This document shows, piece by piece, positions 46,045-56,081 of a DNA stretch of 64,000 bases. Within the stretch, counting starts at the first letter, position 1, and each line of letters begins with the position of its first letter. The notes beneath the pieces were generated by a model. That model was not told the DNA's origin. It saw only the letters and a program-made list of their open reading frames with translations, and searched no databases. Both the position numbers and the translations under genes were made by a program. This stretch comes from Cliona cf. orientalis (taxonomy: Eukaryota; Porifera; Demospongiae; Clionaida; Clionaidae): contig OZ005693.1 of assembly GCA_963930775.1 (NCBI GenBank), positions 558,001-622,000 of the forward strand, written 5' to 3'.

Positions 46045-49000
46045 ATGGCTGGTCAAGTTTGTCGTTTGTGCAGATCTACGGTTTCACCAACACACTACTG
46101 CTCTTTAGTTAGCCCATGGGCACTCCAGAATAACTTAAGTTCTCGACTAGAAAATTTGATAGGGATACAAGTGGATTCGACCGATGGATTGCCTCATCTT
46201 ATCTGTAGCAAGTGCAAGAGGCAGTTCTTGACATTGGAGAAAGCATCAGAAAATCTGACTGCATTTCGAAAGATGGCACAAGAGTCTTTCCATGCATTTA
46301 GTGTCAGAGGTGAATTGAAACGTAAAAAGGAATGTAGCACAGCTATTGGTGTTTCACCAGATATAGTAAGAGCCAGACCACCCTTGAAACGATTGACAGC
46401 AAAAAGATTGGAATTCAACAGTAAGCTGACAAGAATTAATAATAATTATTATTAAAAGCAATAACTCTTAAAATTTATAGTAGATGAAAATTCAACCAGT
46501 ACTGTCAAATCGCAACTAGACTGTACTATTCCAGTTCAAGCTCCGCTGATTGTTGAAGATCCTCTCCCCCTGCATGAATGTGGTAAATATTCAACAAAAA
46601 TATTCAATCACAGTAGTAGTGTAGCCAACAATAATATCTTTTTTGGAAGGTAATGTGGCCAAATCAGGAAACATGGAGACTAAATCCTCCTCGGGTGTGT
46701 TAAAGGAAGTCACAGTAAGGCATTAAACCATTAATTAATTCTTAATAGCATCTCCTACCCACTCCCTTCCCCAAACTAGGTGTGTGTATCAACTCCTAGT
46801 CGTTCAGTCCCATGGAAGACAGTACTAGCTAATAATGAAGGGAAAATAGGGAGAGCCCTTGCAGGTGGTCATCTTCCATCACTAGCAAAGAGTATTGTAT
46901 CACACAATGAGCTGCGTGAGTTGGTATTTTTACACTTTCTAGACGAAGTTAATGCAGAATGTAGCAAACTATGCCAACTCAAGCCCCAGCCATCACTATT
47001 TAGGAAGATACCATCAAGCATGTATGATAATTTCACCTGGAATGTTATTGTAGAGCATCTGAAAGAAAGGGCTCCCACTTTTTTCCGAGTGCTGTCCACA
47101 GTTGCATCTCACAGCGATCACCGTAACAAGAAGAAAGCAGGCAATGCACACAATCCAGGAATTTCAATGGCAGCTGCAGTGATCCTGAAAGAGCGCAATA
47201 GAGAGATGAATGGAATACAGTCGCTGGTATCCCTTACAATGTTTGCTACACATGTCAATAAGCAGGTATAGTACAACTATATAATATTATAATTATAGAC
47301 ATACACTTACTACAAGCACAATACAGGTGTATACTCGGCTTAATCACTTGAAGGTGTGTGTCAGCTATAATGCAACACTCACTCTTATTAAGGAAATAAG
47401 TCAGCATCATGCATCTCCGTTACAGCAGTGGATAGCCGATGGTGTCATATTCAAATTCTGGGGTGATAATGTAGATCGCAAACGGAAAGTCCGAGATGTT
47501 CGTTCAGACCATCAAGGTGAAATGCTTCATATGTACAGCATCCTAGTAGGGAGAAGCCGCACGCAAACACAAGCTGAAGCACTTTCCAGAACTGGCTCTG
47601 TGGGCAGTCTAAGGTCCATGAGTAGTTCCTTGTTTTTGCCTTCTGCAGAGGATATACAATGTGTAAAAAATAATTTGGTTATACTGGTCAGTAGAGTATT
47701 AACACAGTATATTAAGGAGCTTCAACCCCTATCTAAAGTAGTTCCAAAGCATATCATGCATGAATATTCAGCTGAAATGTCCAAAAAATCCGAAGTTGTA
47801 GTTCTGGATGTGCTGATGAAAAATGAAAACTGCAGCAGTGACATGGTTGACATTATGAAGACCATGCAAGAGTATCTGGGAGAAAGTTATCCCAGTGAGC
47901 ATCGGGTGGCATCAGGAGGGGATCATCTGACTTGCGAGCGTCAATTGGGTGCACAGAGGCATATGATGGATGGAGACACTCCAGTAGAGAGGCTGGAACT
48001 TCTAGAACCTCAAGTGGAAGATTGGCACTGTCTAGTGTGCATGCTGGGAGTAAGTAGACAATTACAATGACATTGTGTTTCTAATTAGAGAGCCCTAATC
48101 ATGTGGCCTGATGAATCAGCATAATATAGCCAATGTAATATTATGCATGCACACACACACACACACGACACATACATGTACACACACATTTTTGTCCACT
48201 GTACACATGCACAATAGGTCATTTGGAAACAATTGTACAAGCAATCATCAGCCAGTGACCATGGCACACTTGGATTTTTCCGGTGTAAGCTTAATCGTAC
48301 CACTGTAAACGTAGATGTGAAAAAAGATGTGAATGCCACACTGGACTTCTTTCTCACAGTCGTTAAGGGTCACTTACTTGCAGTGGCGTGTGAAATATTG
48401 GGCATCACAAAGCTTGATTCTAAGGTGAATCTGCCACCCAATGTTAAGCATGGTCAGGAGAGCGATAAAAGCCAGTATATTAGGAATCTAGCCTCCCAGG
48501 TAGTAGGAAGATGTACCTTAATAGACAAGGCAATCACTGGTGAAGTAGTTACGACTACAGATGATCACAAATACAACTATGCCCGAACACTGTGCCACTA
48601 TGGGGCCTTGATAATGGAATACCTAGATACATGGGAGCATGCAGATGGAAAGCGATCATTTCGATGCTGGCGACTCTTCCTGCCCCACTTTCATGCATCA
48701 GGACGCACTAAATACTCTCTACAAGCTTTGTGCCTACAATTTCAGGTGAAATGTGTTCTTTCCCCACAACTTGCTCACGAAATAATGTGGCATAGGTATG
48801 TTAATACAAGGGGAGGTTTAGGCAGGAACATACCATGTGATTTATATAATGAGCATGTAAATAAGCTTATCAAACAAATTATAGTAAACATGGGGCCTAA
48901 CCTAACAAAAGAAGCTCTGCAAAGGTCAGCCCGCTCTGTTAGCACTCTTCAGCGCTTATGTGCACAATTTGACAAAACCAGTGACCTTCCTATTGAAGGT

Positions 49001-49258
49001 GGGAAGCATTCCACATACAGTGACGCAAAGGATGTCAGCACGGTAGTATCTACTGTCCTAAGTAATAATCTACTTTCAGTATCAGACAAGAAAAGGCAAC
49101 ACACAACATTTCCAAAAATGAATTTGAATCCCCTTAAAAGCTGGAGTAAAATCAAGTGTGAACAATGGATAGACAAGAAAAAGCAAGACTACCTTAAGTT
49201 CAAAGGCTCATTAGAGGAAGACTCAAGTGGATCTGACACTGATTCTGATGAACACTAG
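46045..49258 (+). CDS. Transposase-like protein with N-terminal zinc knuckle (DUF6589-like)
   Basis: Six exons: 46045-46420, 46481-46582, 46650-46714, 46780-47265, 47327-48049, 48218-49258; sum 2793 nt, 930 aa, all GT-AG. The start was taken at the ATG giving MAGQVCRLC; an in-frame ATG at 45937 would add 36 residues. The N-terminus has C-x2-C and C-x2-C pairs (CRLC, CSKC) like ZAD zinc domains of DNA-binding proteins. The C-terminal two thirds has FWGDNVD, GGDHLTCERQLG, EDWHCLV, and RCWRLFLPHFHASGRTKYSL, the kind of pattern I associate with the uncharacterised DUF6589 family common in cnidarians and sponges. The conserved acidic residues could form a DDE-type centre; this is inference. Its place between intact inverted repeats makes it the transposase candidate. 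Confidence 0.8.
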
Positions 49259-49295
49259 GGAAATTTATGCTTACATAACACTATTATTATTACAT

Positions 49296-51103
49296 TCATG
49301 TATCAATATTAATTGAATTTGCACATATATCACAACATAACAGTTTGTCATCACCTGGTGTAGCACAACCAGGAGCAAAAAAGTCAAGCAACCACTTTCG
49401 ACGGCAGACTGTGGTATTCTCCAAGTATTTCCGAACATCGATAACTTCTCTATCATGAAGGCACTTGGGCTCTTTCTTAACTGGACAATCTGAAGGCTTC
49501 CAGAAAACAACAGAACGTGCATTATCACCACTACGACCACTTCTTCCACTTTCCTGGAAGTAATCATCGATGCTATGCGGAGCACCATAGTGAACTACTA
49601 AGTTAACTTCTTTAATATTGACCCCCATGCCTAAAGCCACGGTAGCAAAAACAACACGAACAAGGCCATCACTTTGAGTTAGACTCTTTAAAATAACGTC
49701 TTTGTTATGCTGTGGTGTACAGGAATGAAACATCCCAAATATCCGATTATCACTAATCTTTTGGGCTCCATCTGGGAAGTACGATTTATCGCCAAGCTCA
49801 GAATGGAAGTAGGCATACAAATCAGCACAACTATTTAGGGTGCGACAGTACACAATTGCTCGTGGGGCTTTGTTTCTCCTTTTATTCAGTTGTTCAATCA
49901 AGAACTGCAAATCCTTACTGATTTCAGTTCGTGAAAGTACCTCATAGTAGATATTTGCTCGATCAGGTGATGTCATTACTGTTGCACAAGCATGCATTTC
50001 CAGATTGGAAATTACCTCTTCCTTGATAGAACGTGTAGCAGTAGCAGTGCATGCCACGTAAGGTGTGCCATGAGGAACCAGTGCCCTTAGCTCATGTAGT
50101 CGGCCATACTCTGAACGAAATTCTTTGCTCCTATTAAAAAAATGAAGAGCAGGGAAACGTAATTACGATAACTATTATAGTTCAGACTTAGCCTAACATG
50201 TATAGGGTCTTAGTATTCATATTGTGTTGATAGCAGCCAAGCTGTACTAGAGCACCACAGATCTTTCACCCCATACACAGTAGTAAGCTAGCAGAAAGAG
50301 AAAGTAACCAGGACAGCCGCTGGGAATCGACCCCAGCGCCTCCATCTACAGGGTATACAAATTCACAGGTAGCGTCTTACCCGCCTTTAACATAGAAACC
50401 CTGGGAAGAGATATGAGCTCTCATATACAAGCACATGCACACACTTGCGTGTGCACACATGCACACTGGCACACGCAAAGACGCACACACACACACACCC
50501 ATAAAAAATTTCACCTCGTGTACAGTAGTGTATCATAATATTGAAACAGAATTTTTATAGTTCTTACCATTTGGACACACAGTGGGCTTCATCAATGACT
50601 ACAGCTACAATTCTGTCAGCTATTGTTGGTGTATCAATGTGTTCTCTCCACTTCGAACTGATAAGTGCCTCTGGAGATCCAAATAGAAAGCTGCATGTGT
50701 AGAAATCTCTCTCGGTGGCAAGAAAATTCATCACACTGGCACACTTTGAGGACATAATTGCTGCCTCCACTCCTCTGTGACGAAGACTTGAGACTTGATC
50801 TGCCATCAAGGATACAAGTGGTGACGCGATTATCACTAAGCTTTTAGTTTGCCCGTGCACTCTTCCCAGCTTGTGATCGAACAAGAAAGGTAACACTTCA
50901 TAGATAATAGATTTGCCAAAGCCAGTTGGTAGGAGCACGAACACGTCCTTGCCATCCCACACGTGCTTCACAGCCTCTTTTTGCTGGGCTTTAAGAGTGA
51001 AGTCTTTGTTCTCTAACTGACATAAAGCAAAAGACAGGGCCTCTTCAAAATCGATTTCGTTAGCTGTAGCGTTTCCAGGGATCAGTCCTCGATCGGTAGC
51101 CAT
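49296..51103 (-). CDS. RecQ-type DNA helicase carried by the transposon
   Basis: Superfamily 2 helicase, 456 aa from two exons (50568-51103 and 49296-50130) joined in the VSKW/S codon. Motifs in order: Q-like region, Walker A LPTGFGKSIIYE, LVSLMADQ (motif Ia), DEAH box VVIDEAHCVSKW, motif III CTATAT, motif IV AIVYCRT, and motif VI QESGRSGRSGD. It ends with cysteines (CCDIC) like the RecQ zinc-binding subdomain. No HRDC domain, so it is shorter than cellular RecQ proteins. It is transcribed towards the transposase and starts 200 bp inside the right terminus. Probable role: unwinding during excision or repair of the element. Helicases linked to DNA transposons are known (e.g. the AcademH lineage, from memory); relation to those not tested. 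Confidence 0.88.
50308..50392 (-). ncRNA. tRNA-like sequence in the helicase intron (possible SINE head)
   Basis: On the minus strand a B-box-like GGGGTCGATTCCC sits in a stem GCTGG/CCAGC, preceded by TTAAAGGCGGGTAAGACGC resembling a tRNA D-arm. No clean acceptor stem or anticodon arm is visible, so it is not a functional tRNA. It may be a tRNA-derived SINE that was inserted in the intron. A (CA)-rich stretch follows at 50430-50500. Confidence 0.35.
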
Positions 51104-51381
51104 GACCAGGAACTTGCCTTGTTGACACTCGCACGATCTCACACGCGAACTAATATGCGCGATCAGCCTTGCGCGCGTTCGATTTGTGGTGCAATGCGCA
51201 ATATATCCCGCGATTAGGATGACGTCACAGGACTTACATATACGGAAAGTATCTCCAGTGATATACAAAATTACCGGAATGTTGGTAAATTAAGCGCATG
51301 CGCGAACGGTCTGTACCAGGCTCTCTTTCCCCCTCCCCCCTCCCCCCTCCCGAGAGCCTGGGCACGAGGCTAGATGCAGCT

Positions 51382-52118
51382 GTGCTGTGGTGCACTGACG
51401 TGGACAGGGTGGATGCTCTAGGTTATATTATTATTATTATTACAGTGATGAGAGGATATTTTTTGTGTTCCCCCATTAATTGCTGTAAGCACACAAAGGA
51501 CTGCACTGATAGGGAGGGTGACCCACCCGCCCGGTGGTAGAGTGTGTCCCTCGTTCTCATGTGAGACACCCATTCAAAACTTGACTTGGCTGTACACATG
51601 TGGCTGTGTTGCCATGGTGATAGTGAGTATAGATTAGATGACCAGTTGCTTCGTGGCAAGTGCGTATCAACAAAACAACTTGTGAATAGCCAGCAGGGCT
51701 CATTCCCATTCCACCTAACTACAAGGCACTGCTGCTAAATCATCTGGTAAGGTAGCTATGCATGATAAAGCGTTATATTATGTGGGGCACATGCATGCAG
51801 GAATGGAAAATCAATACCGTATACCCATGGATCAATATCAAAATATTATTATAGTGACACTAATCTTGTTTGCATTTTTTTTTGGTACTACCATCCCTAC
51901 TTCATCCTCCCATAATTACAGATCTACTGATTATTAAAACTTTATCTCTGCACTTTCCAACAATCATTTTTTTGCACTTTAATTGGGCAATCAATTATGA
52001 AAATTAAAATACAATGTTAGTGGAGAAGGAAGTTGGAGGGAAATAAACATAAAAGATACAGAAATGATAACAACAGTAATAGAACTAATTGATTAATAAT
52101 TATTATTAAATCTTGAGA
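51382..52118. other. Spacer between transposon and NF-YB copy C
   Basis: 51382-51900 is the decayed counterpart of 20830-21390 in unit 1. From 51910 it is the 3' UTR side of NF-YB (shared with 4980-5500, 21400-21590 and 28860-29040). No other gene seen. Confidence 0.6.
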
Positions 52119-54210
52119 TCAAGTGGGATTGGTTGATAATAATTGCTGTACATGTAGTATCATGAGAATGGGAGGGAGAGAGCAATAGAATGAATCTTAA
52201 GGTTGTCACAATAATTGTTATTCCATCACTCACCAGTCTATCTGCTGTGTAGCTGTTTGAGTTACTTGTCACCTGCTGTACTGTAGCGGTACCAGTGGGA
52301 GGGGCACTAGCCCCGCCCACTCCCGATTGCTGCAGCTGCACTTGTGGTTGCTGAATTTGTCCCATGACCCCTCCCCCTCCCCCTCCTGCTGCTCCCGTCA
52401 GACCTGACTGTCCTGTTGCTATAGCACCTGTACTAGCAGCGGCAGTGCTGCCATTTCCAGATATTTTGTCTGCTTTGGTGAACTAAAAATGGATTAAAAC
52501 AGTCGTTAATTTAGCTCACTAATTATATAACTAGGAATTCACTTCTCTGTATTTCTGTAGGTAGAGTTTTAAAGGTTCTATGTAGTTGTCGAATCCTAAT
52601 GTTGCCATGGCAACGAGTATGTCGTCTCCAGTGATGGTCTTTCGCTTCTCAGCGATGCACTTATCGCTAGCTCTAGTGAATGAAGTAATTAAGGAAAATC
52701 ATTAGTATCATATCCAGGTCCATATCAGCATGGGGATTTGGGAATGGGAATGGGCCTGAGCATGACTTAATACATAATGGTGGTTTGTGTAGGATACTCG
52801 CTAGTGATGAAGCTGATGAACTCGGACACACACTCCTGCATGCACTCCTTGGCATCCTTCGACACCTGAGTCATGGTTATGCAGGTCATGAAAATGGATA
52901 AATGTGATGGTATTATGCAGGACCACTGTGATACAGAGACAGACCTTGCCGTTCCGTGGTATCGCATTTCTCATGATTCTTGCCACGTTGTGAATGGGTA
53001 GGAATCGATCCTGACAGCAAACAAGCGGGAAGGAGAGAGAAGGAGAGAGAGATGGTCAATAATAAAAAATCATCTTTCTGCCTCCAACATACTTGTTCCC
53101 TGTAGACCTGCGGCTTCCCTCTCTTTGAGGTCTTGGGCGGGGCTGGCTCCGCCTCCTCCATTATGTCATACTGAAACCGAAGGTTCTCCGGATCTATGCT
53201 CACCTCGCCAGTCGCTATCGCACTCAAATCTACACCAGGGACCACAGGAATAATGATTACTTATGCAGCTCAGAGTGCTCTGAATATGTGCTAGTTTCCT
53301 AAAGCTTATAAAATTTTTCCGCAAAAACATCTGATCAGCCAAATTACGTAGGTTGCAAAGGAAATGGCAAAAAAACAAACTTTTTTTGGCCAAAAATGAA
53401 CGATGATATATAATATTATTTTACTGGTGTGAAGAGAACCCCCTGTGGCTACAAAACTTAATAAAGAAAACTTGATGCTTGCTCGTACCTTCCACGAGGT
53501 GAGGCTGTTGCTGGAGTACAGATGTCAGCTCCCCACTGTTCTGTAGACCGCTGAGAACTTGAGTGAGGTCGGTCGTGTTGGTCACCGTCGGAGTGATGAC
53601 AGCTGCCACCCCACCAGATGCACCCTGACCTCCTTCCATCGCTAATACAAACACAATTGAGCATTATAAATACTTGGGCATGATCAGCTAGTTATGTAGT
53701 CATAGGAATTGATTTTCAAAATTAGTATTATTTTGCTGATATTCAGATTTGAGCAATATTTTATCAACTGTGGTGTGGAAATCAGTATCTAGCATATGGG
53801 AGCAAAATCACAGCAAAATATGAATTCAGAATGGATACCAATGTGAGATGACTGACTATAATTCCATCACTGGCCAACGCACCCACTGAATGTTGCTGAG
53901 AGGCATCTCTCGATGTGGCTACATCAGCCACACCACGGTGAAGAGATTGCGGGTCCGTTTGAAGGGAGCTACCGAGATTGGCGTTATTTAGAGGGGTAGC
54001 CCCTGGCTGTTGTTGCTGTAATTGCGGCTGGGTGGGAGTAGGAGTGGGGGTGTACGCTATCGTAACCGTATTCGTCTGGGGTGTTGATTTCTGTGGGGTG
54101 GAGGGGGCTGAACGATAAGACTCCGATGGCTGCTGGACAAATTCCACTGGTATTGACGCTCCAGGGACACTTTCGGTAGTTCCTAGTAAAGATGTGGCCA
54201 TGTTGGCCAT
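52119..54210 (-). CDS. NFYB: Nuclear transcription factor Y subunit beta, complete copy C
   Basis: Histone-fold subunit of the CCAAT-binding factor NF-Y, nuclear. Eight exons: 53871-54210 (ATG), 53489-53641, 53093-53229, 52945-53010, 52798-52865, 52543-52672, 52234-52482, 52119-52145 (TGA); sum 1170 nt, 389 aa, phases consistent. The N-terminal 205 residues are rich in T, P, Q and S (activation-type). The core spans about residues 206-298: [51 protein letters not shown] and [11 protein letters not shown]. The tail (exon 7) is Q/G/S/T-rich and exon 8 adds only QLLSTNPT. Vertebrate NF-YB is about 207 aa, so both tails are longer here. It shares a divergent promoter with the gene at 54875. As the only copy with exon 1, it is probably the functional gene. 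Confidence 0.92.
52471..53870. repeat. Start of tandem unit 3 (carries the intact NF-YB)
   Basis: Collinear with 1-1657 and 21939-23594 as far as NF-YB exon 1, where units 1 and 2 switch to PUS7 sequence and this copy continues into the genuine NF-YB exon 1. It lacks the 91-95-bp foldback element that both other copies carry, so it represents the older arrangement. Confidence 0.8.
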
Positions 54211-54874
54211 AAATTTAATGACAGGGGTAGCCCTTTTAATATGAGCAGTCTGGAAGGTTCAAAGTGTAGCATAAAAGTTGACAGCTGCAAGTGATTCTGA
54301 GATTCTGAACAAAATTGTGTGCATAATATTTGTCACAAATTATGAACTTTGAACAAACTAAATGGTTATCACTAATAATATACGCCCAAATTTATATTGA
54401 AAGGGACACAATATCGGCCCGAGTAACATACGCACGCGCAAAACACCGTAAAATTTGAGCGTTCATTTTTTTGCGTAAGTACGTATGGCCTCGCAAAGGC
54501 CCCCCGGCCCCAAGGCGCTGGCTTACAAAGCTGTGGAGTGGCGTAAAGTGGTGTGCCGGCTTTTAAATCGTACCTGAAGGTGATCTGGTTGGCTGGTCGG
54601 AAAGGACCAATCACTGCGCCCTCAAACTGTCACCAGCCCACGGCGACCAATCAGCAGCTAGCTTCTCCCTCGAGCTCCCTACTAGTTTACGGAGATAGCC
54701 AACTAGAACTTCTCCGTATACTGTAACCTCGTGGTAATGGACAGGGAGTTCCCCAATGCAATGGGCAGACCCCCACTACTTGAAATAACGGGCGTTTCTC
54801 AGGTACAAGCTCTTTCAAGAACTGAATAGAGACTGCTATTAAAAAGGCGATAAATTCACTTATTTATTGATACT
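54211..54874. promoter_or_regulatory. Divergent promoter with two CCAAT boxes
   Basis: 664 bp between the ATG of NF-YB (minus) and the ATG at 54875 (plus). Two GACCAATCA motifs, CCAAT at 54607-54611 and 54647-54651, lie exactly 40 bp apart in the same orientation. The region is locally GC-rich (54480-54600). The position suits NF-Y control of both genes, including self-regulation of its beta subunit; that is inference. Confidence 0.55.
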
Positions 54875-55668
54875 ATGGCGACTCCTCCAAGCATAAAAAT
54901 TAGTGAAGAGGGTCTGGCCAAGCTCAGAGAAGAGCTGTCCTCTGAAGAAATGAGAATTGGACTAGCCAGGATCCAGGAGCTGATTGTTAGTATGAAGGCG
55001 ACTGAGCACAATAAAGAAGCAGCTAAGAAAATGTTAGGACTAACGGATGAAGAATTGGAGAAAATTGACGATGATATCGATATGGATCATGGTGCTCTCT
55101 ATTTGAAAATCGAGCTCACCCTAAAAGATCAGTTCAAAATGACTGATACGAAGAATTTAAACCGTGTCATTCGATTAGTGAGTGACCAGTGTGTGTTGTC
55201 TTTACCTTATTATGTCCGAATTATGATTTAGGGGGTGTGTCCTTAAACTATATCCCATGGTATACAGTAAGTAGAGTATACAGGCAATTTTATTAATCAA
55301 TGGCAGTTTAAGTCAATATTTGTGTATGCAGTTGGTTTTAATTTAGAGGGGTAACCTGCCAGAGTTTGATAATTACCTCAAGATATCATATTTGTGGAGA
55401 TTAAGACTATAATATAATAGTGTAAGGTAGTGACTGTAACTTCCATGTCATTGTGTATGTGTACATCTCTCTTTCTCTCTCCCCCCTCCCCCTCCAGGAT
55501 GTTGCTCGTAGCGTAGAGTCATTCAGCCTTAGCATGATCGATGAGCTAGCCAAAAAGAGTCTAAAAGTTCACGAAGAGAACCTGGAGAAGTTCCGTCGAG
55601 ACTACTACCATGATGTGGAGCAGAAAGGGTTACAACCACAAAGCGAAGCTGAAGTGACCTCAAAATAA
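54875..55668 (+). CDS. Small acidic helical protein of unknown family, 157 aa
   Basis: Two exons, 54875-55177 and 55498-55668 (TAA), joined in frame (RL/DVARS). Begins MATPPSIKISEEGLAKLREE. Composition is charged and mostly helical, with no signal peptide, membrane segment or recognised motif. The upstream side is shared head-to-head with NF-YB. The intron of 320 bp carries a pyrimidine tract before CCTCCAG. It is single-copy in the window. Both exons are fully open and the splice sites good, so the gene is probably real. Confidence 0.75.
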
Positions 55669-56081
55669 ACGAAATTATTTTTGTATCTGTATACACACCC
55701 AATAGCAACAACACAATAGTACATTGCACAAGTTTACTTGCACAATAACACGATCATACAGTATGTCATACACTCAACTCAGGTGATGTGTATGATAAAA
55801 TTTAATTTGCCACGACTTTTCTACAATGTCATGTCAAAATGATCTAGTCTTGAACCAGGGGCTGAGTTCATGGGGATCAAGGCTATTTTTAAGAGTATAC
55901 TCTTGCTAATACTGATTATGCTTCAATTTTAGCATACTAGATAGCTTGCACTTGCCAATGCAATCAATATTATAATAATAATGCTGCAGTCCAGTCACAT
56001 GCCCCAAGGGGAAATCCCTTGACCTGGCGTAGCTGCACTTCCAGTATACCATACAAGGTATACGGAGGATTTGTCAGCAAA
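55669..56081. other. Intergenic spacer
   Basis: AT-rich, no frame, no foldback element seen. Holds the 3' UTR of the gene ending at 55668 and the promoter of the next plus-strand gene. Confidence 0.5.

Larger units (their letters stand above)
45789..51372. mobile_element. Complete 5584-bp DNA transposon with transposase-like and RecQ-helicase genes
   Basis: Inverted termini of 75-83 bp start TAGCCTCGTGCCCAGGCTCT and continue to TTCGCGCATGCGC; the two arms differ mainly in the number of GGGGGGA repeats. Perfect 9-bp target duplication GATGCAGCT at 45780-45788 and 51373-51381. Unit 1 has the empty site: TTGATGCAGCTGTGCTGTGG at 20813. Inside are two converging genes (46045-49258 plus, 49296-51102 minus) only 37 bp apart at their 3' ends, each starting about 200-270 bp from a terminus. 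Both are open along their full length, so the element may be active or recently active. A 9-bp TSD fits Mutator-like elements, but the transposase does not look like a typical MULE; superfamily left open. Confidence 0.93.
21939..52470. repeat. Tandem multi-gene unit 2
   Basis: Second copy of the same gene block, 30.5 kb. The extra length relative to unit 1 is mostly insertions: about 1.7 kb in a PUS7 intron (26470-28139), 2.6 kb at 29093-31717, about 2.3 kb at 32340-34612, and 5.6 kb at 45789-51372. It lacks the 1.4-kb TTAA element seen in the NLR-A intron. Unit limits are set by the repeating sequence, not by a proven breakpoint. Confidence 0.85.

Noticed and set aside
48111-48308. Frame with HTHTHTTHTCTHT
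   Set aside because: CA-repeat in the last intron of the transposase gene.
45789-51372. RecQ-like gene as a host RecQ/BLM/WRN orthologue
   Set aside because: It lies wholly between transposon termini with a 9-bp duplication, has only two exons and lacks HRDC and other host-specific domains.
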